Source: Micromonospora sp. WMMD1120 (lineage in GTDB: Bacteria; Actinomycetota; Actinomycetes; Mycobacteriales; Micromonosporaceae). Taken from it: a stretch of DNA of 64,000 bases. Numbering within the stretch: the first letter of the stretch is position 1; each line of letters opens with the position of its first letter. The notes under the pieces are model-generated. The model was not told the origin of the DNA and searched no databases. It saw only the letters and a list, made by a program, of their open reading frames with translations. The position numbers and the translations under genes are program-made. This document shows, in pieces, positions 8,487-17,136 of the stretch. The stretch lies in contig NZ_JARUBO010000005.1 in the NCBI RefSeq assembly GCF_029626235.1, positions 6,234,001-6,298,000 of the forward strand, read 5' to 3'.

Positions 8487-8762
8487 ATGGAGATAGCAGT
8501 TGTCTGGGTCCCCGCCGACCTCGAACCGCCGGAGCCCGCCGTCGCGATGTGTGTGGCGCACGTTCGCCGACACGCCTACCGATCGGCGGGAGTCATCCGG
8601 GCGCCGTGGGAGACCGTCGAGCAGATGATGGTCGACGGCGAGGTGGACGTGGTCGTCATCGCCGATCGCGGCCATCTCCCACCGGACCGCTCACCCCGGA
8701 TCGAGGTGGCCGGCACGCCCGATGTCGAGGCCGGCGAGGTCGCCGGCACCCCGCTCGGCTGA
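8487..8762 (+). CDS. Small conserved-looking protein of unknown function
   Basis: 91 residues, MEIAVVWVPADLEPPEPAV at the start and EVDVVVIADRGHLPPDRSP near the C-terminus. An AGGAG lies 8 nt before the ATG. The ordering of a short strand, a helix (TVEQMMVDGEVDVVVIA) and a loop resembles the start of serine-recombinase catalytic folds, but the catalytic Ser and Arg set is not there, so recombinase activity should not be inferred. It ends 4 nt before a strong hairpin terminator. Confidence 0.6.
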   Translation: MEIAVVWVPADLEPPEPAVAMCVAHVRRHAYRSAGVIRAPWETVEQMMVDGEVDVVVIADRGHLPPDRSPRIEVAGTPDVEAGEVAGTPLG

Positions 8763-8766
8763 CCCC

Positions 8767-8803
8767 ACGAAGCGCCCCGTCCATTGTGGACGGGGCGCTT
8801 CGT
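8767..8803. terminator. Bidirectional intrinsic hairpin between convergent genes
   Basis: A perfect 17-bp stem with arms 8767-8783 and 8787-8803 and a TTG loop. The arm reads ACGAAGCGCCCCGTCCA. It lies exactly between the stop at 8762 and the murQ stop at 8820, so it can end both transcripts. No U-run follows, as is usual in actinomycetes. Confidence 0.85.
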
Positions 8804-8819
8804 CGAACAGGCGGTCGGG

Positions 8820-9713
8820 TCAGGCCGCCACTGCCGCCCGGACGTCGTCGCCGGCGGCGCGCAGTCGCGCGGCGGCCTCCTCGGCGGTGCAGTTGGCGAG
8901 CAGCAGCACGATGGCGGTCTTGGCGTGCCCGTGCGCCGCCGCGAGGGCCCGCGCGGCGGTGTCGAGGTCGGTGTCGGCGGCCTCGGCGACGATCCGCCGC
9001 GCCCGGTCGACGAGCTTCTCGTTCGTGGCGTTCATGTCGACCATCAGGTTGCCGTAGACCTTGCCGAGCCGGGCCATCGTCGCCGTCGAGAGCATGTTGC
9101 AGACCAGCTTCTCGGCGGTGCCGGCCTTGAGCCGGGTCGACCCGGTGAGCACCTCGGGCCCGGTGGGCACCTCGATGGCGACATCGGCGTAGCGGCTGAT
9201 CACCGCGCCCTGGTTGCAGGCCACCGAGACGGTGCTGGCGCCCCGGGCACGGGCGTGCGCCAACCCGCCGACCACGTACGGCGTACGGCCGCTGGCCGCG
9301 AGGCCGACCACGGTGTCGCGCGCGGTCAGGCCGATCGCGTCGAGGTCGGCGACGGCCCGGGTGGGGTCGTCCTCGGCGCCCTCGACGGCGGCGGTGAACG
9401 CGGTGGCCCCACCGGCGAGCAGCCCCAGCACCCGATCGGGCGACGTGCCGAAGGTGGGCGGGCACTCGACGGCGTCGAGCATGCCGATCCGGCCGCTGGT
9501 GCCGGCACCCAGATAGATCAGCCGCCCGCCCTGGCGCAGCGACGCCACGACGACGTCGACAGCGGCGGCGATGTCCGGAACCGCCCGGCGTACGGCCTGG
9601 GCGACCGTCTGATCCTCGTCGTTCATCGCCAGGAGCAGCTCGGTGGGCGACATCCGGTCGAGGTCGGTGGTCTTGTCGTTTCGGGTCTCGGTGCCGAGGG
9701 TGCTGAGGTCCAC
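8820..9713 (-). CDS. murQ: N-acetylmuramic acid 6-phosphate etherase
   Basis: 297 residues, the normal MurQ length. The SIS-domain phosphosugar site LIYLGAGTSGRIGMLDAVE and the catalytic AVECPPTFG segment are intact, as is the later STRLKAGTAEKLVCNML. MurQ removes the lactyl ether from MurNAc-6-phosphate to give GlcNAc-6-phosphate and D-lactate. It is divergent from a sodium symporter, anmK and a D-lactate dehydrogenase-like gene, which together make a coherent muramic acid salvage locus: uptake, phosphorylation, ether cleavage and lactate oxidation. The start ATG at 9713 is followed by MDLSTLGTETRND. Confidence 0.95.
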   Translation of the reverse strand: MDLSTLGTETRNDKTTDLDRMSPTELLLAMNDEDQTVAQAVRRAVPDIAAAVDVVVASLRQGGRLIYLGAGTSGRIGMLDAVECPPTFGTSPDRVLGLLAGGATAFTAAVEGAEDDPTRAVADLDAIGLTARDTVVGLAASGRTPYVVGGLAHARARGASTVSVACNQGAVISRYADVAIEVPTGPEVLTGSTRLKAGTAEKLVCNMLSTATMARLGKVYGNLMVDMNATNEKLVDRARRIVAEAADTDLDTAARALAAAHGHAKTAIVLLLANCTAEEAAARLRAAGDDVRAAVAA

Positions 9714-9781
9714 GGATCCCCCATATCAGCGGGCTGGAGCCTCAGCGTAGCCACCCGGACGGGCACTGGCAAAAAGTTTCG

Positions 9782-9799
9782 CGTTACTCTCGGCTAACG
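9782..9799. promoter_or_regulatory. Short inverted repeat in the murQ/symporter divergent region
   Basis: CGTTA (9782-9786) and TAACG (9795-9799) flank an 8-nt spacer in the space shared by murQ and the symporter gene. It may be a regulator site for the salvage locus; TAACGT could also serve as a -10 box. Weak evidence. Confidence 0.3.
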
Positions 9800-9833
9800 T
9801 CACTTCTTGACAACCGCAGGTGGGGAGTACGCC

Positions 9834-11396
9834 GTGCGTCAACTCGATCTCGTCGTGATCGTGCTGTACCTCGTGGTGATCGCCTTCGTGGGCCTACGTC
9901 TGTCCGGCAGGCAGAAGTCGTCCAAGGACTACTTCGTGGGCGAGGGCAAGCTGCCCTGGTGGACCGTCTCGTTCTCCGTGGTGGCCACCGAGACCAGTGT
10001 GCTGACCGTGATCAGCGTGCCGGGTGGGGCGTACAGCGGTCAGGGCTTCGGCAACGTCGAGCTGGCGCTGGGCTACGTCATCGGGCGCGTCGTGGTGGCC
10101 GCGGTGCTCATCCCGCTCTACAAGCGGGGCGGCTTCGTCAGCGCCTACCAGTACCTCGGCGAGCGCTTCGGCCTGAAACTCCAGGGCCTGGCGTCGGTGA
10201 CCTTCGTCTTCACCCGCCTGCTCGCCGAGGGCGTACGGCTGTTCGCCTCGGCCATCCCGATCAAGCTGCTGCTGGACGAGTTCGGGCTGAATGTCGGCTA
10301 CCAGGCGATCATCATCGTGCTGACCCTGATCACCGTGGTCTACACCTACCTCGGTGGCATCAAGGCGGTCATCTGGACCGACGCCATCCAGATGGGCCTC
10401 TACCTGGGCGGGGCGATCCTGGCCATCGCGGTGCTCAGCCACGCCATCGGGTTCGACGGCTACGCGCAGGCGCTGGACGCCGGCAAGTTCCAGCTCTTCG
10501 ACACCAACCTCGACCTCGCGCACGTGCTCACCAGCCCGTTCGCCCTGCCCACCGCGATCATCGGTGGCGCGATCTTCGCGATGGCCAGCCACGGCTCGGA
10601 CCAGCTCATCGTGCAGCGCATCCTCTCCACCCGCACGCTGCGCGAGGGCCAGCTCGCCATGGTCTCCTCGGGCATCTTCGTGGTCATCCAGTTCGCCGCG
10701 TTCTCGCTGGTCGGGGCGCTGCTGTGGTCGTACAACAAGGGTCAGACCTTCAAGGAGCTCGGCCTGGGCAGCACCGACAACCTGTACCCGAACTTCATCC
10801 TGCACGCCCTGCCGGTGGGCATCTCCGGCCTGCTGGTGGCCGGCATCCTCGGCGCGGCGATGGGCTCGCTGTCGTCGGCCCTGAACTCGATGTCGAACTC
10901 CACAGTCGCCGACATCATCCACAGCTTCTTCAAGAAGGTCCCGTCGGACGACGTGATGCTCCGACTCGCCCGGGTGATGACGCTGGTCTGGGCGGTGCTG
11001 ATGGCGGTCTTCGCCTGCGCCTTCAGCTCCAGCACCGGAAACGTGTACCTGACCGGTCTGACCATCGCCGGCTACACCTACGGCGCGCTGCTCGGCGCCT
11101 TCCTGCTCGGCCGGCTGGTCACCAGGGCCAACCAGGTCGACGCGGTGATCGCGTTCCTCGTCACGGTGGTGGTGATGACCTACATCGTCCGCTATGTGAA
11201 GATCGACGTCACGACGGCCGGGACCACCACCGCCACCGCCATCGCCGCCCAGTGGCTGGTGCCGATCGGCGTCCTGGTCACCCTGCTCGTCGGCGCGGTG
11301 TCGAGCCGGTTCCACGCCGCCCCGGCGACTCCGTACGACCACCGGCGCACCGGCGACGACGTCGACCCGGCGGCGACGCCCGCCAGCCGGGCGTGA
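9834..11396 (+). CDS. Sodium:solute symporter family transporter (SSS)
   Basis: 520 residues from a GTG at 9834, preceded by GGGGAG at 7-12 nt; a TTG at 9807 is possible but has no ribosome site. About thirteen hydrophobic helices. Family features are SSKDYFVGEGKLPWWTVS, a TM1-2 VVATETSVLTVISVPG, the YTYLGGIKAVIWTDAIQ signature and MGSLSSALNSMSNSTV in the Na+ site region. SSS proteins carry sugars, sialic acid, proline and other solutes with sodium. The context (murQ, anmK) suggests anhydro-MurNAc or another amino sugar as cargo; this is inference. The C-tail is polar and alanine/threonine-rich. Confidence 0.92.
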   Translation: MRQLDLVVIVLYLVVIAFVGLRLSGRQKSSKDYFVGEGKLPWWTVSFSVVATETSVLTVISVPGGAYSGQGFGNVELALGYVIGRVVVAAVLIPLYKRGGFVSAYQYLGERFGLKLQGLASVTFVFTRLLAEGVRLFASAIPIKLLLDEFGLNVGYQAIIIVLTLITVVYTYLGGIKAVIWTDAIQMGLYLGGAILAIAVLSHAIGFDGYAQALDAGKFQLFDTNLDLAHVLTSPFALPTAIIGGAIFAMASHGSDQLIVQRILSTRTLREGQLAMVSSGIFVVIQFAAFSLVGALLWSYNKGQTFKELGLGSTDNLYPNFILHALPVGISGLLVAGILGAAMGSLSSALNSMSNSTVADIIHSFFKKVPSDDVMLRLARVMTLVWAVLMAVFACAFSSSTGNVYLTGLTIAGYTYGALLGAFLLGRLVTRANQVDAVIAFLVTVVVMTYIVRYVKIDVTTAGTTTATAIAAQWLVPIGVLVTLLVGAVSSRFHAAPATPYDHRRTGDDVDPAATPASRA

Positions 11397-11407
11397 AGGA
11401 GGACCTG

Positions 11408-12592
11408 ATGCGCGTGATCGGCCTGATGTCCGGAACCTCCTACGACGGCATCGAAGCCGCCGCCGCCGAGTTCGCGCTGAGCGGCGACACGCTGCGGATG
11501 CGCCCCCTGGGCCGGCTCAGCCACCCGTACCCCGACGAGCTGCGCGCCCGGATCGCCGCCGCCCTGCCACCCGCGCCGACCAGCACCGAGGCGATCTGCG
11601 TGCTGGACACCGGCATCGGCCAGGCCTTCGCCGAGGCCGGGACGCGGGCGCTCGGGCAGCTCTGCGACGGCGACGCCGATCTGGTCGTCTCGCACGGCCA
11701 GACGATGCACCACTGGGTCGAGGACGGGACGGTCCGGGGCACCCTGCAACTGGGGCAGCCGGCCTGGATCGCGGAGGCCACCGGCCTTCCGGTCGTGGCC
11801 GACCTGCGCAGCCGGGACGTCGCCGCCGGGGGCCAGGGCGCCCCGCTGGTCGCGCTCCTCGACGCGCTGCTGCTGCGCGGCCTGCCCGGCGTCCCCGCCG
11901 CGCTGAACCTGGGCGGCATCGCCAACATCACCGTCGTCGCCCCGGACGCGGACCCACTCGCCTTCGACACCGGTCCGGCGAACGCGCTACTCGACGCCGC
12001 GGTGCGCCACTTCACCGGTGGTGTGGAGGAATACGACAGGGACGGTCGCGGGGCGGCCGCCGGTCAGGTGAACCCGGCGCTGCTGCGGCGGCTGCTCGAC
12101 GAGCCGTACTACCGCCTGCCCGGCCCGAAGAGCACCGGCAAGGAGCTGTTCCACGGGCCGTACCTGCTCGCCGCGCTCGCCGACGCGCCCACGCCGGAGC
12201 CGGACGACGTGCTGGCCACGCTCACCCGACTGACGGCGGTCACGGTTGCCGACGCCTGCCGGGCACACGGGGTCGACCAGCTCGTCGTCTCCGGCGGCGG
12301 GGCGCACAACCCGACGCTGCTGCGCATGATCGCCGACGAGCTGCCGGGTGTCCGACTGTCGTCCAGCGACGACCTGGGCATCGCGTCGGACGCCAAGGAG
12401 GCGCTGGCCTTCGCCCTGCTGGGCTACCTGACCGTGCACGGGCTGCCGGGCACCCTGCCCTCGGGCACCGGCGCGCGGCACGCCTCGGTGCTCGGCAGCA
12501 TCACCCCCGGCCGCCGGCCGCTGCGGCTGCCGGAGCCGGCCGGCACCGCCCCCGGCCGGTTGCTGATCGTCGCGTCCCCGGTGGCCGACTGA
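11408..12592 (+). CDS. anmK: Anhydro-N-acetylmuramic acid kinase
   Basis: 394 residues. The ATP-phosphate loop MRVIGLMSGTSYDGIEAA opens the protein; further family marks are VVSHGQTMHH, DLRSRDVAAGGQGAPLVAL with the catalytic Asp, AALNLGGIANITV and VVSGGGAHNPTLL. AnmK hydrolyses the 1,6-anhydro ring of anhydro-MurNAc and phosphorylates O6, producing the MurQ substrate. A GGAGG (GAAGGAGGACCTG) lies 6-10 nt before the ATG and the gene starts 11 nt after the symporter stop, so the two are in one operon. Confidence 0.96.
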   Translation: MRVIGLMSGTSYDGIEAAAAEFALSGDTLRMRPLGRLSHPYPDELRARIAAALPPAPTSTEAICVLDTGIGQAFAEAGTRALGQLCDGDADLVVSHGQTMHHWVEDGTVRGTLQLGQPAWIAEATGLPVVADLRSRDVAAGGQGAPLVALLDALLLRGLPGVPAALNLGGIANITVVAPDADPLAFDTGPANALLDAAVRHFTGGVEEYDRDGRGAAAGQVNPALLRRLLDEPYYRLPGPKSTGKELFHGPYLLAALADAPTPEPDDVLATLTRLTAVTVADACRAHGVDQLVVSGGGAHNPTLLRMIADELPGVRLSSSDDLGIASDAKEALAFALLGYLTVHGLPGTLPSGTGARHASVLGSITPGRRPLRLPEPAGTAPGRLLIVASPVAD

Positions 12593-12617
12593 CCACCCCT
12601 CCCGGGAGGACCCGCCC

Positions 12618-15485
12618 ATGAGCACCGCCCTGCCCGTGCCGAGCGCCGCCGACGTCCGCGCCCGCCAGGTCGCCGACCTGCTGCGCGTACGCCTGGAAGA
12701 CCCGAACCGGATCAGCGCCGAGCTGCCCCGCCGGCTCGCGGCGGCGCACGACGCCTCGCCGTACCTGTTCGAGCCGCAGGCGGTGGTCCGCGCGTCCTCG
12801 GCGGCCGAGGTGGGCGCGCTGATGGCCGGCGCCCGGGAGGCCGGCGTGCCGCTGACCCTGCGCGGTGGTGGCACCAGTCTCGCCGGCCAGGCCGGCGGCG
12901 CGGGCGTCCTGGTCGACGTGCGCACCGACTGGCGGCACGCCGAGGTGCTCGACGAGGGCCGACGCATCCGGCTCCAGCCGGGCCTGACGATCCGGCAGGC
13001 GAACGCCCGACTGGCCCGCTACCGACGCCGGCTCGGCCCGGACCCGGCCAGCGAGGCGGCCTGCACCGTGGGCGGCATGGTGGCCAACAACTCCAGCGGG
13101 ATGACCTGCGGCACCACCGACAACGCGTACCGCACCATGGAGTCGCTGCGCTTCGTCCTCCCGTCCGGCACCGTCGTCGACTCCGGGGCGCGCGACGCCG
13201 ACGAGCGGCTGCGGGCCGCCGAGCCGGAGCTGCACGCCGGGCTGCTGCGACTGCGCGACCGGGTGCGCGCCACACCGCGGTCGCGCGCCACCATCGAGCG
13301 GCTGTTCGCGATGAAGAACACCATGGGGTACGGACTCAACTCCCTGCTCGACCACGACAGCCCGGTCGAGATGCTCGCCCACCTGATGATCGGCAGCGAG
13401 GGCACCCTCGGCTTCGTGGCCGAGGCGACCTTCCGGACCGTCGCCATCCACGACCACGCCGCCACCGGCCTGCTGGTGCTGCCCCGGCTCACCGACGCCA
13501 CCGACGCGCTGCCCGCCCTGCTGGCCGCCGGCGCCCGTACCGCCGAACTGCTGGACGCGGCCGCGCTGCGGGTCAGCCAGCGCGACCCGGGCGCGAGCCC
13601 CGCCCTGCGCGGCCTGGCCGTCGCCGGACACGCCGCGTTGCTGGTGGAGTTCGCCGAGGAGAGCGCGGAGCGGCTGGCCGAGACGTTGACCGACGCCCGG
13701 GGAGTGCTCGACGGGCTGCCCGCCGTCACCGGCACAGCGCTGACCCGCGACCCCCGGGAGCGGGCCGCGCTCTGGCACCTGCGCAAGGGCCTCTACACCG
13801 CCGTCGCCGGCGCCCGCACCCCCGGCACCACGGCCCTGTTGGAGGACATCGCGGTGCCCATGCCGCGCCTGACCGGCACCTGCGAGGGCCTGATCGACCT
13901 GTTCGACAGGCACGGCTACAGCGACGCGGTGATCTTCGGGCACGCCCGCGACGGCAACCTGCACTTCATGCTCACCCAGTCCTTCGACACGTCGGCCGAG
14001 ATCGACCGCTACGCGCGGTTCACCGACGACATGGTCGACCTCGTGCTCGCCGAGGGCGGGACGCTCAAGGCGGAGCACGGCACCGGCCGGGCGATGGCCC
14101 CCTTCGTCCGCCGCCAGTACGGCGACGAGCTGTACGACGTGATGCGCGACCTCAAGCGGTTGTGCGACCCGACCGGCCTGCTCAACCCCGGGGTGCTGCT
14201 CAACGACGACACCACCGTGCACCTGCGGCAGCTCAAGGCCGTCCCCACCGTCGACCCCGAGCTGGACGCCTGCGTCGAGTGCGGCTACTGCGAGCCGGTC
14301 TGCCCCACCGCCGACGTCACCACCACCCCTCGGCAGCGCATCGTGCTGCAACGACAGATCGCCCTGGCCACCGCCGCCGGAGACGACGCGCGCCGCCGGG
14401 AGTTGACCACCGACTACGCGTACGCGGCGGTGGACAGCTGCGCGGCGGACAGCCTCTGTGTCACCGCCTGCCCGGTCGGGATCGACACCGGGGCGGCGAT
14501 GAAACGGCTGCGCGCCGAGCGACACGGCCCGCGCGCCCAGCGTGCCGCCGTCGGCGTCGCCCGGCACTGGAGGGCAGCCGTGACCGGGGTCCGGGCGGGT
14601 CTGAACGTCGCGCACGTCGCGCCGACGCCGCTCACCCGCGCCGCCACCGGGGCGATCCGCGCGCTCGGCGCCACCGACCTCGTACCGCGGTGGAGCGACG
14701 ACATGCCCCGCGGTGGCGCTCCCCGCCCCGCGCCGCGCCACCCGGCGGACGCCCGCGCGGTGTTCTTCGCCGCCTGCATCGGCAGCGTCTTCGCGGCGGA
14801 GGACGGCTCGTCCGGTGGCGCGGCGGCGGCCTTCCTGCGCCTGTGCGACCTGGCCGGGGTCCCGGTGGTCGTCCCGGACGCCACGGCTGGCCTGTGCTGC
14901 GGGACGCCCTGGCAGTCCAAGGGTTACCCCGCCGGTCACCGCGAGATGGCCGAGCGGACGTTGGCCGCGCTCTGGGCCGCCAGCGACCAGGGTCGGCTGC
15001 CCGTCGTCTGCGACGCGTCGTCCTGCACGCATGGGCTGACCCAGCTGAGCGCCGCGTTGAGCCCGGAGGACCAGGCCCGCTACCGGGCGCTGCGCGTCGT
15101 CGACAGCGTGACCTTCACCGCCGAGCACCTGCTGCCGGCGCTGCCGCGACCCCGCCGGCTGGGCTCGCTCGCCCTGCACCCCACCTGCTCCACTGTGCAC
15201 CTGGGCGGCGTCGACGACCTGCGCGCCGTGGCCCAGGCGGTCGCCGACACCGTGACCGTGCCGGAGAGCTGGGGCTGCTGCGCCTTCGCCGGCGACCGGG
15301 GGCTGCTGCACCCCGAGGTCACCGCCGCCGCCACCGCCGCCCAGGCCACCGAGGTCAACCAGCGCGACCACGACGCGTACGCCTCGTGTAACCGCACCTG
15401 CGAGATGGGTCTGAGCCGGGCCACCGGGCAGCCGTACCGGCACGTGCTGGAGCTGCTCGTCGAGGCGGTCGAGCCGACGGCGTAG
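12618..15485 (+). CDS. FAD-linked oxidase fused to Fe-S reductase, D-lactate dehydrogenase-like
   Basis: 955 residues joining a GlcD-type flavoprotein to a GlcF/CCG-type iron-sulfur half. The FAD domain has LTLRGGGTSLAGQAG (about residues 77-91), TVGGMVANNSSGM and LMIGSEGTLGFVAEA. The second half carries two ferredoxin-like clusters, CVECGYCEPVCP and CAADSLCVTACPVG, then CCG-type pairs in GLCCGTPW and WGCCAFAGDRG. Such fusions oxidise 2-hydroxy acids and pass electrons to quinone. Because MurQ releases D-lactate and this gene follows anmK by 25 nt, D-lactate is the most likely substrate; glycolate or another D-2-hydroxyacid is possible. A GGGAGGA lies before the ATG. Confidence 0.88.
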   Translation: MSTALPVPSAADVRARQVADLLRVRLEDPNRISAELPRRLAAAHDASPYLFEPQAVVRASSAAEVGALMAGAREAGVPLTLRGGGTSLAGQAGGAGVLVDVRTDWRHAEVLDEGRRIRLQPGLTIRQANARLARYRRRLGPDPASEAACTVGGMVANNSSGMTCGTTDNAYRTMESLRFVLPSGTVVDSGARDADERLRAAEPELHAGLLRLRDRVRATPRSRATIERLFAMKNTMGYGLNSLLDHDSPVEMLAHLMIGSEGTLGFVAEATFRTVAIHDHAATGLLVLPRLTDATDALPALLAAGARTAELLDAAALRVSQRDPGASPALRGLAVAGHAALLVEFAEESAERLAETLTDARGVLDGLPAVTGTALTRDPRERAALWHLRKGLYTAVAGARTPGTTALLEDIAVPMPRLTGTCEGLIDLFDRHGYSDAVIFGHARDGNLHFMLTQSFDTSAEIDRYARFTDDMVDLVLAEGGTLKAEHGTGRAMAPFVRRQYGDELYDVMRDLKRLCDPTGLLNPGVLLNDDTTVHLRQLKAVPTVDPELDACVECGYCEPVCPTADVTTTPRQRIVLQRQIALATAAGDDARRRELTTDYAYAAVDSCAADSLCVTACPVGIDTGAAMKRLRAERHGPRAQRAAVGVARHWRAAVTGVRAGLNVAHVAPTPLTRAATGAIRALGATDLVPRWSDDMPRGGAPRPAPRHPADARAVFFAACIGSVFAAEDGSSGGAAAAFLRLCDLAGVPVVVPDATAGLCCGTPWQSKGYPAGHREMAERTLAALWAASDQGRLPVVCDASSCTHGLTQLSAALSPEDQARYRALRVVDSVTFTAEHLLPALPRPRRLGSLALHPTCSTVHLGGVDDLRAVAQAVADTVTVPESWGCCAFAGDRGLLHPEVTAAATAAQATEVNQRDHDAYASCNRTCEMGLSRATGQPYRHVLELLVEAVEPTA

Positions 15486-15524
15486 CCGGGCCAGGGTCCG
15501 GGCTTCGGCCACCGGGCTGGGTGA

Positions 15525-15568
15525 GCGGTATACCTCACAGGTATGGATATGACTCTGAGGTATACCGC
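15525..15568. promoter_or_regulatory. Perfect 13-bp inverted repeat with nested GGTATACC palindromes
   Basis: Arms GCGGTATACCTCA (15525-15537) and TGAGGTATACCGC (15556-15568), with an 18-nt spacer that itself contains a related AGGTATGG. Each arm includes the 8-bp palindrome GGTATACC. This looks like a paired operator for a dimeric repressor rather than a terminator. It sits in the 231-nt gap between the convergent dehydrogenase and membrane-protein genes; the rest of that gap holds no gene I can support. Confidence 0.55.
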
Positions 15569-15716
15569 CTACTACGGCGTCCGCCCCGACAGAGGTGACG
15601 GAGGGTAACCGCTGGCCGGACGCGGTGAACGCCTTCGACGCCGGGATCGCCGTACCGTTGCCGTCGCGCAGGTTCCGCAGCCCGACGACGTAACGGGGAC
15701 TGTGGTGCTGTTCTTC

Positions 15717-16430
15717 CTACGCTCGTGCAGGAATCTCAGCAAGCGACGTCGAGTCGTCGCCGCTCCGGCTCCGCACCTCGCGGAGCCGGGAGAAGAACGC
15801 CGCGAGCAGGAGAACCAGGAAGATCGCCAGGTTGAGGATCCACCGGGGGTCGTCGACGTGCAGCGCCGCGGCGAACTGGTCCTTCTCCGTCGCGTCGAGC
15901 GGCGTCGTGGACCGCTCCGCCGCGGCGAAGTCCAGACGGTCGGGGGCGAACACGAGGTAGGTCCAGATCCGGTGGACGAAGTAGAGCGCCGCCGCGCTGA
16001 CGAGGAGGACGCGGCGCGCGCCGGGACGCCAGCCGAGGACCAGCAGGACCGGGAGGACGACAAGTTCGGTGGGGACGTTCGCCGCGATGGCGATCGGGAT
16101 GCTGGGCAGGAACATCGTCACCATCGTCTCCCCGGTGATCGAGGAGCTGTCCAGCGCCGTACCCAGCATCAGCAGGCCGATTCCGCCGCCGAAGGCGAAC
16201 AGCGCCATCGTCACGCAGCCGAGCGCGACGAGGCCGTCCTCCGTCCACGCGCTCAGCGTCGGCCTGCGACTGATCCGGCGGGCGACGGTCCCGACGAGGA
16301 CCGCCCAGCCGGCGCCGATCAGCAGCGCGATCGGCAGTGGCAGGAACTCCATCAGGGACAGCCCCTGCACCACCACTGTGAACACCGTGACGAGGGCGAG
16401 CGGGGCGATCTGGTCAACGCGTCTGGTCAT
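15717..16430 (-). CDS. Integral membrane protein of unknown function
   Basis: 237 residues from the ATG at 16430 (MTRRVDQIAPLALVTVF). Six to seven hydrophobic helices, including LPIALLIGAGWAVLVGTVA, LGCVTMALFAFGGGIGLLM and LNLAIFLVLLLAAFFSRL, with a polar stretch of about 40 residues before the last helix (FAAAERSTTPLDATEKDQF). No family recognised. The ATG is preceded by TAGCGT at 16443-16438 and seven further bases, so a leaderless start is plausible; an ATG 12 codons upstream (16466) is the alternative. It lies 71 nt downstream of the LuxR-type gene on the same strand and may be controlled by it. Confidence 0.75.
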   Translation of the reverse strand: MTRRVDQIAPLALVTVFTVVVQGLSLMEFLPLPIALLIGAGWAVLVGTVARRISRRPTLSAWTEDGLVALGCVTMALFAFGGGIGLLMLGTALDSSSITGETMVTMFLPSIPIAIAANVPTELVVLPVLLVLGWRPGARRVLLVSAAALYFVHRIWTYLVFAPDRLDFAAAERSTTPLDATEKDQFAAALHVDDPRWILNLAIFLVLLLAAFFSRLREVRSRSGDDSTSLAEIPARA

Positions 16431-16501
16431 GCCCCGGACGCTAGGAAGCGGCAGCACCGAGGGCATCTGCCGAACGGCCTAGACCTGGTTCAAAACGGGG
16501 C

Positions 16502-16945
16502 TCAGTCGAGCAGACCCACCTGCCGGGCGTGTGCGACGGCCTGGAGCCGGCTCGCCGCGTCGAGCTTTCGGAAGATGTGGTTCAGGTGCGCCTTCACCGT
16601 GCCGGGCGCCACGTAGAGCGCCTTCGCGATCTCCGCGTTGGTGCGGCCGGCGGCGAGATGGTGGAGCACCTCCAGCTCACGCGAGCTGAGTCTCTCCACC
16701 GGTTCGCGCCGGCTGACGACGAGCGGCGCGGGTGTCGCGGGCAGCCGGCGGACGGCCAGCACCGCGATCGACAGCACGAACGCGCCGAAGACCGGCATCA
16801 CCCACCACTGCTCCCCGCCGTGCTCGGCCATCGCGAACGACAACCCCACGACGACCATCGCCCAGACGAAGCAGCCGGCCAGCACGGCGGCGACGAGCAG
16901 CCGTCGGCGGTTGGCGGGTGACCGGAGCCAGGCGTTGGCGCGCAT
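16502..16945 (-). CDS. Membrane-anchored LuxR-type helix-turn-helix protein
   Basis: 147 residues from the ATG at 16945, which has GAGGAG 6 nt upstream; an ATG two codons earlier abuts the GAGGAG and is less likely. Two N-terminal hydrophobic helices (LLVAAVLAGCFVWAMVVVG and WWVMPVFGAFVLSIAVLAV) are followed by a complete GerE/LuxR DNA-binding domain: LSSRELEVLHHLAAGRTN, EIAKALYVAPGTVKAHLNH. There is no receiver or sensory domain. Such tethered regulators read membrane state or a partner protein; the adjacent membrane protein gene at 15717-16430 is a candidate partner or target. Confidence 0.85.
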   Translation of the reverse strand: MRANAWLRSPANRRRLLVAAVLAGCFVWAMVVVGLSFAMAEHGGEQWWVMPVFGAFVLSIAVLAVRRLPATPAPLVVSRREPVERLSSRELEVLHHLAAGRTNAEIAKALYVAPGTVKAHLNHIFRKLDAASRLQAVAHARQVGLLD

Positions 16946-17015
16946 CGACATCTCCTCGCGGATCGGGTGCCGGCGACGAGCCTAGCAACGAGCCGAACGC
17001 CTTGACAGTCATCGA

Positions 17016-17029
17016 TGTTAACGCCAACA
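17016..17029. promoter_or_regulatory. LacI-type operator upstream of the GH43 gene
   Basis: TGTTAACGCCAACA is a near-perfect 14-bp palindrome (TGTT-N2-CG-N2-AACA) of the kind bound by LacI-family sugar repressors. A -35-like TTGACA lies just before at 17002-17007, so binding would block transcription of the hydrolase gene at 17137. No LacI-type gene is in the window. Confidence 0.5.
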
Positions 17030-17136
17030 CTAAGACCGCTACCGGGCCGCAACACCACCGTCACACACCCCACCCGCCACTCCCCCGGCGCAAACGTGAC
17101 CACGAACCGGATCGTCCCGAGCCACACGGAGGACAG

